Part shown: piece after piece, positions 34,806-46,776 of the stretch
How the letters are laid out: every line of letters begins with the position of its first letter
How positions within the stretch are numbered: the first letter of the stretch is position 1
DNA from: Neltuma alba
Taxonomy: Eukaryota; Streptophyta; Magnoliopsida; Fabales; Fabaceae
NCBI RefSeq assembly: GCF_004799145.2
Contig: NW_021636384.1
Span: 806,001 to 870,000, forward strand
DNA length: 64,000 bases
Direction: 5' to 3'
The notes under the pieces: generated by a model
The model's database searches: none
Seen by the model: only the letters and a program-made list of their open reading frames with translations
Told to the model about the DNA's origin: nothing
Translations under genes and position numbers: made by a program

Positions 34806-36239
34806 GGGGAGAATTAGAAAGAAGGACCAAGAGGGAGTGATATTTATAGGAGATTATCATAAAAAAATAAAATTACTTAAAAGAACCAAATATTCAAATA
34901 TAAATTTAAAAATACCATATTATCCCAATCCAAACCTCCTACATTTTCTCATATATTCCTTCCTATATTTAATTTTTAAAACCAATACAAATTAATCAAT
35001 TTCACTAAATTAAACCTGATTTCTCTTGCTGGTAAAAAAAAACCTGATTTCTCTTAATGTTTACAACCTACATGAAAATCAATTAAAAAAATGCAAACAA
35101 TGTTCAGTGATGTAAAAATTAAAGTTTTATTTTATTTATAAAAATTAAAATTTTATTTTTAAAACCATCACAGATTTTAATTGAAAATAAAAGTTATATA
35201 ATTTTATTAAAATTTAGACTATTATATATACAGTTTTAAAAAATTCAGAGAAAATTTGTTTAATTTATTTTGTAAGAAATTTATATCAGATTTAAAAAAG
35301 AAAAAAAATTCATGTAATGATAAGAAATTTAAAATATTTAGATAATCTATTATAATTTCATAAGACCCCTCCTAAAATCAGTTAACAAAAGCCACCTAAT
35401 TTATATTATAAATAAAATTAAAATATAGAAAAAATTAACAAACATAAAAGGAATCGTATTTCACTTAAAAGAATTACAACTAGGGGACATATCCCTAAAA
35501 AATAATTTGTTTGTATAATAAACTAATTTTAAATATGTTAAATTTTCTAATTAGCAGATTAAGATGTTAAAAAAGCATCATTCTCCACACACAAAAAAAA
35601 CCTTATTATCGTTTGTTTATATTATGATTTATTATAGGATTTATTGAAATTTTGTATTGACATAAAATTAAGTATTTTCTAATAAAGGTAATCACGGTTA
35701 CAAGTTTTGCATAAAATTATAATATATTATCTGAATTCTTAATATTTCTTAACATTATATGAATCTTTTTATTTCTAAATCTGATATAAATTTCTTATAA
35801 AATAATAAAATAAATTATACAAATTTTCTTTGAATTTTTTAAAATTGTGTATATAATAAATTTAATAAAGTCATATAAATTTTATTTTCAATTAAAATAT
35901 GTGATGTTTTTAAAACTAAAATTTTGTTTTTCATAAAGAAAATAAAAATTTTATGTTTCCCTGACTGAAAAACTTTTGCATATTTTTTTTTATTGATTTT
36001 TATGCAAGTTGTAAACTTTGAGAGGAATAAGATTTAATTTAATGAATTTTATTAACTCATATTAGTTTTAAAAATAAAATGTAGGAGGAAATATAAAAGA
36101 AAATGTAGGAGGTTTGGATAGAAGCAATATAATATTTTTAAATTTATATCTGAATATTTGGTCCTTTTAAATAATTTTAATTTTTATGATCCTCTCTAAT
36201 AAATATCACTGCCTATCGGTCCTTCCCTCTAATCCCCCC
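34806..36239. mobile_element. Mutator-like non-autonomous element with very long inverted arms (1,434 bp)
   Basis: The left arm (34806 to about 35395) and right arm (about 35690-36239) are inverted copies along nearly their whole length. The ends read GGGGAGAATTAG left and, as reverse complement, GGGGGGATTAG right, followed in both arms by GTGATATTTAT. Deeper shared blocks include TCCAAACCTCCTACATTTTC and ATCAGATTT...AAATTCAT. Only about 300 bp separate the arms. Nine-base flanks CCCAAAAAA occur at 34797-34805 and 36240-36248, matching the 9-bp duplication of Mutator elements, though they are low-complexity. No transposase is present. A transcript through it would form a long hairpin. Confidence 0.75.
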
Positions 36240-36248
36240 CCCAAAAAA

Positions 36249-38075
36249 AAACCTACGCTAATACTTTAATTTTCCCATCCACATATCTTCGCTTCTACAC
36301 ATTAAATGTATACGTGACTTGTCAAATTAATAATTACTCACGAGCTGGAATTCAGGGCTACATGAATATATCTGTATTTGAAATCAAAATGAAGAAGAAA
36401 TAGAAGCAAAACAAATGAAATAGAGTAATTAATACTACCCCTGTTCCTTAACAAGAATTTGATTTGTTCCTAAATTTAATATCTTCATACATTTTATCCT
36501 CCAAATTTGTAATTTACTCTATAAAGTATCTCTATTGATTTTGACCCAAAAAAAGGTATCTCTATTGACTACATATGTTAAGGAGTTTCTATATAAGAGT
36601 AATATGATTAAAAGGGGTATTTTATAAAAAAATCAACTTATATTTGTGACAAATAACTAACTTAATTATTTTTTTAATCTACTCAAATTAATTAAATAAT
36701 TTTTATATTAATGACCGGAACTAATATAAAGTTACGTATAATGTATAAGGACAATAAAAATGAAATATAGAATTTATGCAATAACTATTGCAAGTCCCCA
36801 AGCAATTACACCAAAACTGAGATATGTGGCATATTAATCTATTAATTGATCCTTCTTATATGAATAATATAATTTGTTATAGATTTTATATATTAATACA
36901 GTAATGCTCCCTTGGTTTCGCCGTCTCAATTCGTTTGCTCTTCACATATACTCATCTGATCCTATTTATAAGGTACTTCTAGCATATTTCACACAAATCA
37001 AGAAAAACTTTAAAATGCATTAACTCTCTATTAAAATATAACAATTTTTCAACTTTATCCATATTTAATATATACATCTTTCAAAAAAGATAATTATCTA
37101 TATTATAATAAATGAATGATAAAATAGTACATTCACGCTAAAAATTTAATAAAATGACTGATAAATAGGACAAAAAAACTTATTTCTTTGCCTTATAAAT
37201 AAAGCCAGAGGAATAGATCAATTAGAATTAGTTATTTATTAATGATGGCAAAAAAATTTATTAATTAATGTCTAATAATAGAATATACTTCAAATCGATT
37301 AATATAAATGCCTTCATTTGATGCTATAGGTTAGTGAGAGACAAAATTGTGCTCCCTCCCTTTTAATATATAGGTCTTTTTTTAAATTTTATATATTTCT
37401 TAGAAGTGCAAAACAGTATTTATTGATATTTTTTCTATTATTATCTTATTTACTCCAATACTTCAATATATTTATTCAGCACATGGATTAGGGACAAATT
37501 AAATTACTTTGATAACGTAGTCAATATTTTATGTATTAACTGCATTTCTGAATGTGTGTATAAACTTTAAAAGAATTTTTTTTTGGGGGGGGGTGTTTTC
37601 CCAACTAAAAGACTTATGTTTTGAAACGATCAACAACCCGAAATCTAGCCGAAAAGGGCACCTCTAGGGGGTAGTCATTTTGAAGAAACCAAATTATTTT
37701 CCGGGTTACCAAATTAAATCAGTCCATTAATTCAATGCTTGCATTATTTTTGCATGTATATATGTGTGTGCGCGCGCGCTCCAAATTCCACAACTAAGTA
37801 TTAATTCAATATCAGCATCCACTAGTATGTACAATGAACCACCACTGAAGAATTATGAAAATTCAAAAGAGATCCATATATAATTATTAAGTGATTCAAT
37901 CTGACAAAAGATTTAGACATAGCCATAGGATGGATAACTGTACGAGAACAATTCTGGTCATCATGCTCCTCAAATCCTATGGATGACCAATATTTAAATT
38001 TTTTAATTTGCTTTTTGAAAAATGTTTTCTTTTAATTGGTACATAATCCAAAAAATATATGTAATATCTTAACTA
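36249..38075. other. Spacer between the Mutator-like element and the Stowaway MITE
   Basis: AT-rich. About 36432-36730 resembles the MITE family of 32540 and contains a short internal duplication of GGTATCTCTATTGA. About 36945-37190 is a copy of the AT-rich family also at 9985-10245. The segment 37797-37885 (AATTCAATATCAGCATCCAC, GAAGAATTATGAAAATTCAA) recurs at 44498-44575 and partly at 45404-45480 ahead of S1 copy 3, evidence for segmental duplication. No gene seen. Confidence 0.5.
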
Positions 38076-38404
38076 CTTCCTCCGTTCCTTATTATAAGAG
38101 ACATTTGATGCTTATGGTATGTTCCCATATATAAGAGACACTTAAAAGTTGTCTCTATATTTTTATATTGCTTTCCTATTTTATCCCTATTTATTTTGTC
38201 TTCAACTCATACTCCCTCTCCCTCTCACTTCTCTTTTTTTAATAATTTAATTGTTCTCTCTCATACTCTCTCTCCTTATTAATAGGGGCATTGTTGGAAA
38301 AAACATTATACTTTTTATATATTAATTGTCCTCAACTAATTTTAACTATTTTTTTTATCAACATAATTTAGTTATTTGTCTTTTATAATAAGGAACGGAG
38401 GGAG
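38076..38404. mobile_element. Stowaway-type MITE, copy 1 (329 bp)
   Basis: Termini CTTCCTCCGTTCCTTATTAT and ATAATAAGGAACGGAGGGAG, flanked by TA (38074-38075 and 38405-38406). The same element occurs at 46447-46776 and 47628-47984. This copy lies about 0.6 kb upstream of S1-like copy 2. Confidence 0.9.
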
Positions 38405-38865
38405 TATAATTTTTTTAAAAAAATTTGTTTAAAAAATCATTAGTTGAAAATTTTAAATCTAAATATTTAAATGGTATAGATTACCGAAACTGATTCTATG
38501 AAAGGACATCTAATATGTGTATGTAGCAACTTAGTTGGGAGGAATCTATGTTTTACCTTCTGTGACGCTAGGTGATGAGTACTGAAACTAGTTTTATAAA
38601 GTTATATCTAGTATGTGCATGTCGCAACTTAGTTGGAAGGCATCTATCTTTTATATTCAATAACTCTAGGTGATAATATTAATACCTATTGGTGGGGCCT
38701 CTCCTTAAGATTAAAAGAAGGCGTAAATAAAGATTCCAAATCCTAATTTCAATATGGTTGCCTAATAAAAGATTCAATCCCCCATTTGATATAAACTTGT
38801 TATCCGTGCACCACCTTACTTGATGCATTTCCTTAAGGCAAATCATTAGGGAAATCAATTCAATG

Positions 38866-39037
38866 AATTTAAACACTACATTCTCGCTCAAACCATTCCA
38901 TTAAATACAAAATGCTAATTGGCAATAATCAAATCAGATTTTAATGATTCGCTGAAGATATATATAGGGAATCCATCCAATCAACTCCAAACCATTCCTT
39001 CCTTCCTCACTCTAAGATCAGACCACTGGGAAGAACT
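38866..39037 (+). promoter_or_regulatory. Upstream region of S1-like copy 2
   Basis: Shares the GCAATAATCAAATC...TTTTAATGATTC block with copy 1. ATATATATAGGG at about 38960 is a candidate TATA region some 75 bp ahead of the first ATG. Confidence 0.5.
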
Positions 39038-39496
39038 ATGAAAATAAAAGAGAAAATCGCTAGCAGAAAATCAAGCATCATGCATACTTGCATCTTCTTA
39101 TCATCCCTTGTTCTTTTCCTTTTCCTGGTTCTTACCACTGCTGGCGACGACCAACACCAACCAATCAACAACTCGTCCATTATCGATATCCTCAACGATT
39201 TGCCGCCGTCAGGGAAACAAAGGTTGTTTGTGAGAGGGACATTCCAAGAAAAAGACACTGAGATTGCGTTCGGAACTTCCTACAATTTCATTCCAACGGG
39301 AAGAAACAAGCAGGTTTGTACCTTGACATTGGATGAGGGATTATGTGCCCAGTTTGTGGCGTTTGATCCGAATGTGGATTACAAGGAAAAACACGTATTT
39401 TGGTCGGCAAGGAATGTTGGTATATATCGTAGTTTGGATCAAACTAACTGGGAGAAGAAGGCGGAATGGAACAATATTGCTCCATGCAAGAGGTAG
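39038..39496 (+). CDS. S1-type self-incompatibility homologue (SPH family), copy 2, intact secreted protein
   Basis: Intronless 152-codon frame. The upstream ATG is at 39038; an in-frame ATG at 39080 (MHTCIFLSSLVLFLFLVLTT) sits at the position of the copy 3 start and gives a cleaner signal peptide, so it may be the true start (138 residues). The mature part shows the family pattern: IDILNDLPP near its start, RLFVRGTFQ, GTSYNFIPTG, FDPNVDYKEKHVFWSARN, GIYRSLD and NWEKKAEWNN, ending PCKR. SPH proteins are small secreted beta-rich proteins. In poppy the founding member is the stigma S determinant; in most plants the role of the large family is unknown. Compared with classical members, Cys spacing looks changed and the typical C.W signature near the third strand is weak, so it is a divergent subgroup. 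Confidence 0.87.
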   Translation: MKIKEKIASRKSSIMHTCIFLSSLVLFLFLVLTTAGDDQHQPINNSSIIDILNDLPPSGKQRLFVRGTFQEKDTEIAFGTSYNFIPTGRNKQVCTLTLDEGLCAQFVAFDPNVDYKEKHVFWSARNVGIYRSLDQTNWEKKAEWNNIAPCKR

Positions 39497-41410
39497 ATAC
39501 TAAATTGAGACTTATTCTAGAAATCAAGTTTTCTTCTTTTGGTTGATATTATCCAAATAAGGATAACAAATAAGGCTTTATGTCACAAAGGAAAAGCCTG
39601 CTGAGAGAGAACTTCTGTGTATCTAAATCTTATTCTGTATCTCACATATAAGTAGTCACAAGAATTTGAATTTTAAATAAAACCTCCCAATCCGAACCCA
39701 TATTTTTTCTTATTTATGTAATAGTTCATTAGTGTTGGCCTTGGGCCCTACTCCACCAAGAGTGGACTTGGCATGACGTCCCCACACAAACACACCCCAA
39801 AAATAATTAATTATTGTCAAGACAATCATCCAAAACATATACAAATAAATTTTATCAAATAGGTGCATTCTTAATTTTTCTTTTTGGCCAAACAAACACA
39901 TATATGTAACAACCAGTATTTCGAGCACTTCTCCATATATAAAAGCTATATAAGCACACAAGGACAAAGTGACAAAGCAGACCAACATGTTGGAACCCAC
40001 TCAAAGCAATATAGGCCAAGAACTTTGCCAAGACTCACAACCTTCTATCCGCCAAGCACAAGCCTCTCCATTCTAGGCGGGAGATAACAAGCTTAACCTC
40101 CTGAATCAAAATCAATCTTAATCCACCATTTTAAACCATAAAATTGGGGGGGGGGGGGAGCTCAACACATTCTCCAACAACACGCACCCACGCACCATTA
40201 TTTATAGGACAGGCAATGAAACTTATTCTAATACGTGGAGCAATTCATGTAAAATCACCCAATGTCCACAGACTTAGAGTCACCCAACAAAGATCCCCAG
40301 CCAAGCACTACAAAGTGATTGGAGTGCCCCTAAGCCAGCAAATGATCAGACCAACTTTACCAAGCACACGCCACCGTCGTTCCACAATTCCATAATCCAA
40401 AAGGAACACTGAAAGAAGCACCGATTTCCAAAGTGATACCATCAAACTCGCTCCCCATTATAAAAAATCAGTGAATTAGAGACAAAATTTAGCGATCTAA
40501 TTTTTATCACCAATCAGTTTAGCAATGGAATTTCATTCATAATCAATTATAATGATCTTTTTGCGATGGAATTTGCAAATTTCATCTCTAAATTCTATCA
40601 CTAATTCATTGTCGTCTTCTTCTTCTTTTTTATGGTGCCATAATCTCTTCTTGTTAAATCTAGTCCTAATCGAAGACCTCCCTTGCTTCCAACACTGGGG
40701 AAACATCAATTTATCACCGGTATCATCCTTGTCCCAAAATCACCTTCACCGCATTTTGATTTCCTCGATTCACTACCCTAACCCACACACACTCGCGGAA
40801 TAAGAGATTACTCCCTAGGATGATGAATTGCACAAGAGAAGGTAAGTTACACATAAGGAAGTTAAGTTGCATACTAGAAAAATGGTTTACATAAAACATT
40901 ATACAAGGAACTAATTTGTACATAGGAAGGACGGATTGCATATAATGAAAGTTCAATTGCACAAAAAAAAATCACACAAGGGAAAATGGAAAATGAATGC
41001 ACATAAGGAAAATTAAATTACACAAAGTCCTTAATAAGAACTATTTGTCAATTAATTTCTCAACAAGAAATTTATCCCAAATTTTTCTAGAAATAATTGT
41101 ATGTGATTTAATAAAATCCAAATTCAAGAAGGCTTCTTGTAATACGATCTAATGGAATTGTACGTCGTTGTAATTTAGAAAAAGTTGTTGTTAGTTTAAT
41201 TTATAAATTATTTAACAAATGAAAACGACATATCTTATATAGTTTTTTCGCTTTTCTGTGAGAAAATAATTTAAGGTATGTTAGATTATATATGTTGTAT
41301 TTTGAATTAATACGCCAGGTCAAACTGGACTGATTAGTCCCATTTGATTCGGTCAATAAGTTTGATCTGGTTTAGTCGGATCTGATTTGATTTTTTTATC
41401 ATCGAGTTGA
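39497..41410. other. Spacer after S1 copy 2
   Basis: No supported gene. It contains a G-run at 40146-40159 and short chance open frames at 40144-40395 and 40552-40803. The 3' flank of copy 2 shares CCAAATAAGGATA with that of copy 1. Confidence 0.45.
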
Positions 41411-41610
41411 ACTAATGAATTGGAGTCAATCACCGAGTCACCGACCCGTTCAAACAGCTCTTGTGTAATTGAATAGGGTTGTTACGAAAAAGAAACAATA
41501 TTTTTTTGCCACTAATGAATTGGAGTCGATTACCAAGTCACCGCTCCATTCAAACAGCTCTTGTGTAATTGAATAGGGTTGTTAAGAAAAAGAACCAATA
41601 TATTTTTGCC
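41411..41610. repeat. 100-bp tandem duplication
   Basis: A unit starting ACTAATGAATTGGAGTC is present at 41411-41510 and 41511-41610. The copies differ at several positions, so the event is older than the 55-bp duplication at 20735. Confidence 0.88.
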
Positions 41611-41989
41611 AGAGAGAAAAAGAAACAATATACTAGTAATTGAAATGGAGGGAGAACATTTATAAAAGCCCCATATCCCCCAAACACATTCTTTAATGGG
41701 AAATCTAGTTTTTAAACTATAAGCATCAGCCATGTACAATTTAATATCATAAAATTTATTTTAGAGGATTTAGTAAACAAAATAAAATTAAAAACAAAAT
41801 AATCATATTTTATTATTATAATAAAATAATAATATTTTAAAGTGAAAAAAAAATGAAGTCAAACTTTCCACTGAAATTCAGTGGAAGGTTGGGAGTTGGG
41901 GGTGTTAAATACACTCCCCACGATTCAATTTTTCCCGTCAGACGCAAGAGGGAAAGCGGGAAAGAGAGAGTGCGGGAAAGAGAGCGGGA

Positions 41990-44012
41990 AAGAGAGCAGA
42001 GAGCATACCAACAGTGACTGTGAAGGAGAGGGTAAGTTTTAAAAATAATTTAAATAAATAAAATTACTTCTTTTCATCAAACTTTCTTTATGAATATTTC
42101 CTATATATTTTAAGCTTTCTAATGATAGTATTATTATAGTGATTAGAAAAAATTTTGAAACTTATATATGATGTAAGTATTGAGTTTTGATAAAAGATGA
42201 CTATAAAAATTTAGAGGTAAATGAGTATTTAATTTTAATGGGTTTAGACTTGCCCATTTGTTGGTTTTTAGTATTCAAATTAATTTGTTTAGTTATAAAA
42301 ATCTGTTATAGATGACATACATCATATTTTTTCTGATTAAATTTAAGTTAAATAATTTATTTGGGTTGCTTGACATATTATTAAAATTTTAATCAGTTTA
42401 TTTTTATTTATTAGTTGACTGTAGGTTTAAAATAATTATTTTAGCTAAAAATTTTATTATTTATGGGAAAATATATATTTACATGATAGTTATACTATTA
42501 AAATTTTGATTAGATTATTTATTTATAAATATTTGAGGTACTATTGAATTTTTGATAGTTTGATTTTTAGGTTTAACATTAAATGGGATTTTTAGAATTT
42601 AGAATATAAAAATTTCATATTTAAAAATTTTAAAAAATCCTTTTTATTAAAGTAAATAATTTGGAGGTTGTAAATAAATTATTTGGCTTGTTAGAAAATT
42701 ATAATTCAATTGTAAAATACTTAATTTTGGATTATGAGAGTTGTGGGAATTTAGAATAAAAATTAAATTAAATTAAATTAAATCAAGAATGCAACTAATA
42801 TATAAGCTTGTTTAATTATTAATTAGCTCATATTAATATGTTGTTATTAATTATGTAGATTAATTATTGGTTGAGTAAATGATTGACCTTGTGGTAATCC
42901 TTTTTATTGTTTTGGCAAGAGGTAACCACTTTCCACTTGTTATATGTACTAATATGTTGTATGTGAGTATTTTGCTATTTTAGAATAATGATGTGTTATT
43001 TGAAACTCGAGTAGACATGTCATACCTTTTGAGCTGTGAAAATTGTCTTGTGGGATATTTTTAGAGTTGTGATTGAGAAGTATGGAAAGACATATTAGTT
43101 ATATCTTATGAATTATATTGAGAAAAGATTGAGACATTTTTTATTATATTGTGAATGATTTGTTGTTATTTGGATTGAGCCCTATTTTACCACATGGTAA
43201 GGCCACCATTGATACACATTAGTTGGCTTTCTTCATTCCTAGAGTGAGAGATAGATCATTGTGACTTCTTATTCATCCCCCAAAATGTGGGATAGGCTTA
43301 TATGTCTGATTGATCCCCTATAGTGAGGGATAGATTTATATGGCTTGTGTGCTAGCCCTTGTAATGAGGGCTTGGATGAAATTATCTGAATATACATATT
43401 TTATATTTCTACTGATATATCTATATTTCTTGAGATTTAATAATTGTCCCACTTGACACCTCACGAGCATATATTAGTATATATGATGAGTTGGAAAGCT
43501 GGTTATTGAGGCATTTGTCTCACCCCGTGGTTTCTACTATTTTCAGGTGATAGTTCAGGTGGTGACCTATCAGGAAAGGTTCCGGACGCATAGTATGCTG
43601 TTATAGCCTGTATAGCCTCCCGACTTTTGTTTTATGTCCTGATTTGTTATATATTGCCACATAGGGCTCATCTACTCTAATGTTATAAACTAATACGTTG
43701 GATTACTACCATTCAATATGGGGGTGTTGACTTTTGAGAAATGGACTCCATAGCTTATTTTAAAATGATTTATTAGTTCGTATGTTTGAAAGTATGAATT
43801 TGGTTTGGGCTAATGGTTGGATGATATTTCTAGACTTTGAAAGTCCAAGGCCTAAGTTAATGATCGATATTGCTCGTAATATGAATTTATTTCTTTTAAT
43901 CATGATAGTGATTTTTTAATTTTAAGATTTCTTTTTTATATCATGATTAATCTTTCGAATAAATTGTTTGATTTAATCTAAATGGGTTTTGAACAAACTG
44001 TCGTCACATACA
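41990..44012 (+). mobile_element. Probable Ty3-gypsy-type LTR relic
   Basis: At 43180-43380 there is a degenerate repeated motif (AGTGAGGGATAGATTTATAT, AATGTGGGATAGGCTTATAT). Near 43500-43560 it reads GGCATTTGTCTCACCCCGTG then TTTTCAGGTGATAGTTCAGG, a pattern I associate with long gypsy LTRs of eudicots. The right end AACTGTCGTCACA near 44000 fits an LTR terminus. A purine-rich leader with a donor-like GGGTAAGT lies at 42030. No coding domains and no clear TSD, so borders are approximate. Confidence 0.42.
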
Positions 44013-45514
44013 ACACATCCATGCACATAAAAAAAACAAAAAAACAAAGTGCTCATTTTAATTTGGGATTTCTAGATTTGTTTTAGATGGTTCAGATTTA
44101 ATTTAAATATTTTTTACGTTTTGAATATTTTTTATTTTATTAGATACATAATTTAAAGTAAAGATAATCTTATAACTGCTATTTCCTTTTAAAAAAATAA
44201 ATTTATCATTAAAATGTCGCTTATTAAAAATTTTAAATTTGACCGTCCTATCAAATTTTAGATAGTTCATATTATATTATATGAATAAGTACATGATGCT
44301 TGTTGCTCTGACGAGCACCGAATAAGAAGAATTGGTAAACGCAAGTCTTACTATTCTTAATTAAATTGTGACAATGTAATTGATGTTTTTATTTTTATAC
44401 AACGCATACAAGAACTAATTTATGATAATATAAGGTCAAAGTCAATTTATATTGAATGTAACGTTGCTATTTTTGGATACATAAAAACAGTAAATGGGTG
44501 CATATGTACAATGAACCAATAATGAAGGATTATGGATGGTCCAAACACAATGAAGAATTATGAAAATTCAAGAGAAGGTCCCTAATTGAGGCATAACCTT
44601 TTTTTAAAATTATTTTAAGAACATGGGCAATGACGTCCAAATGACAACAAATTCAAATCAAATCAGAATTAAGAAAAGAATCCTAATGTTGAAGTTTTCA
44701 GGATGCAACATGATGTTCGAGCCAATCGGTGCATTTGTTGATGGCTTCTCTGAAAACTAACAGAACAAGAAGGTCCCTAATCTTGACAATAGGAGCTGCA
44801 GGCATAACATTTTCACATACATAAAAACACAAAACCCCATATTAACTATAGTTAGGCCCAAAAGGTCAGAATTTGAAAAAAAATCCTTATTTATGAAGAG
44901 GGTGAGAATGAGTGGGTAAAAGATATGTTTGAGAGATAATTAATGCAATAATATAACATGTAATTAAAGGGGGTAAAAATGAGAAAAATTGATTAAAATT
45001 TCAGGCATGCATGTTTTAGAAATTAAAAATAAAATGTGGAACAGCATATATATGTATAGTATACCACTATAGTCTTTAATATAAGTCGTTTGTAACGTAT
45101 TCTCATATACTAAGGAATGCATTAAATTGATAAAACAAATTTTTATTCTTATTAAAGTTCTCTCTCTATTTCCAACTCATTTTCATAGTCATATACCCAT
45201 GCATATCCCTCCCTTCTTTTTTCTCTTTCCAAATTATAATGAGAATTAAGATTGGAAAACAAACATTAAATATTTTGGAACAAAACTTTCGTGGCTTACA
45301 GTTGGTTACATTTATGACCAGAAGCGGTATATATTTATTGCATTTATTACAGTAAATGAGACATTAAATGCTGGAAATAGAGTAACAAAAAGAGTTTGTA
45401 AGTTCCAGTAATTCAGTATCAACATCTACTAATGCATAGTAATACCATAATGAAACAACCACGAAGATTTATAAGAATCGTCCAACAGAATTCTGCATCC
45501 GAAAATCAAGCATC
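44013..45514. other. Spacer before S1 copy 3
   Basis: AT-rich. 44498-44575 repeats sequence found upstream of copy 2 (TGTACAATGAACCA and GAAGAATTATGAAAATTCAA), and 45404-45480 holds a third version close to the gene. About 45050-45290 looks like MITE debris. No gene. Confidence 0.45.
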
Positions 45515-45955
45515 ATGCATACTTCCCTCCACCCATCAGCCCTTCTTCTTTTCCTCATTCTTACAGCGACAACCTCAACAAGTTCTATTGGTGTCCAACA
45601 CCAACGTGGGAACAATAATGATCAAACCATAGACATAAACTCGACGGCGATCGATATTCACAACGATCTACCATCAAACTCATCAAGATTGTTCGTTGTA
45701 GGAAGCTTCCAACAGACAGAAGCAGAGATTGAACCAGGCAAATCGTACAATTTCTTTCCGTCGATGAGCCAAAAGGCGACGTGCTTCTTCATAATTGATC
45801 AGATATGTGTAGATTGCATGTTGTTCGATCCGGATGTGGAATATAAGGAACACTTCATATTTTGGTCCGTAAGACTTGATGGCATATATCGTACCTTGGA
45901 TCGAACCAACTGGGAGAAGAAGGCCTCTTGGCAACCTGCAGATAAATGCAGGTAG
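45515..45955 (+). CDS. S1-type self-incompatibility homologue (SPH family), copy 3, intact secreted protein
   Basis: Intronless frame of 146 codons. The start MHTSLHPSALLLFLILTATT gives a signal peptide; the AAGCATCATGCATACTT context of the ATG is shared with copy 2, supporting this start. The mature domain has AIDIHNDLPSNSSRLFVVGS, GKSYNFFPS, then CVDCMLFDPDVEYKEHFIFW, and DGIYRTLDRTNWEKKASW, ending DKCR. It has more Cys than copy 2 (four in the mature part, including a CVDC pair). Compared with copy 2 the mature domains look about half identical, the most conserved parts being NDLP, FDP..YKE..FW and GIYR..D.TNWEKK. Likely exported to the apoplast; function unknown. Confidence 0.88.
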   Translation: MHTSLHPSALLLFLILTATTSTSSIGVQHQRGNNNDQTIDINSTAIDIHNDLPSNSSRLFVVGSFQQTEAEIEPGKSYNFFPSMSQKATCFFIIDQICVDCMLFDPDVEYKEHFIFWSVRLDGIYRTLDRTNWEKKASWQPADKCR

Positions 45956-45993
45956 ACGCTATTCTGTAGTACAAATTCAAGGTAAACAATTTC

Positions 45994-46027
<34 letters not shown>

Positions 46028-46446
46028 CAACTTATGTGAAAGGTTATAAGTTAATATCATGAGTTATATTGAATTATATTTAAATATCACACTAATCCTT
46101 GATACCAAACTCTCATACTACTCCATCTGGTCCTATTTATAAGCTTCAATTTGAAAAATGGTGTGATTCATTTTATAAGTTACAATTTGGATTTGTCTTA
46201 AATTTAATATTTTTTTTAATATTGCCCTTATTTATTTCTCTTTAGTCATGCTTTCTCGTCCATTCTTTTTTATTTTTTCCCATTTAATCAAAAGGCATAT
46301 TTGAAAACAAAAGTATATTTCAAACCTATATATTGATTTTAAGTAATTTTAAGTAATTGCTCATTATCGTGAATTAGTTATTTGGAACTTATAATAAGAA
46401 ACGGAGAGAATTCTTCACAAGGATCAACAGAAGTAATTAAAAGCTA
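45956..46446. other. Spacer with AT microsatellite
   Basis: An (AT)n tract lies at about 45993-46028 just after copy 3. The rest resembles MITE debris (TCCATCTGGTCCTATTTATAAG near 46120) without a clear second terminus. Confidence 0.5.
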
Positions 46447-46776
46447 CTCCCTCCGTTCCTTATTATAAGAGACATTTGATACTTATAGCATGTTTCTATA
46501 TATAAGAGACACTTAAAAGTTGTATCTATTTTTTTATATTGATTTCCTATTTTACCCCTATTTATTTTGTCTCCAACACATACTCTCTCTCCCTCCCACT
46601 TTTCTTTCTTTTAATAATTTAATTGTTCTCTCTCATACTCTCTCTCCTTATTAATGGAGGTATTATTGGAAAAAATATTATACTTTTTACACATTAATTG
46701 TTCTTAACTAATTTTAATTATTTTTTTTATCAACGTAATTTGGTTATTTGTCTCTTATAATAAGGAACGGAGGGAG
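46447..46776. mobile_element. Stowaway-type MITE, copy 2 (330 bp)
   Basis: Termini CTCCCTCCGTTCCTTATTAT and TAATAAGGAACGGAGGGAG with TA duplications at 46445-46446 and 46777-46778. Closely similar to the copy at 38076. Confidence 0.92.

Noticed and set aside
37767..37780. GTGTGTGCGCGCGCGC tract as possible Z-DNA site
   Set aside because: Very short simple repeat with no associated gene feature.
40552..40803. 83-codon open frame
   Set aside because: Ser/Leu/Asn-rich translation with no recognised motif; no sign of a gene.
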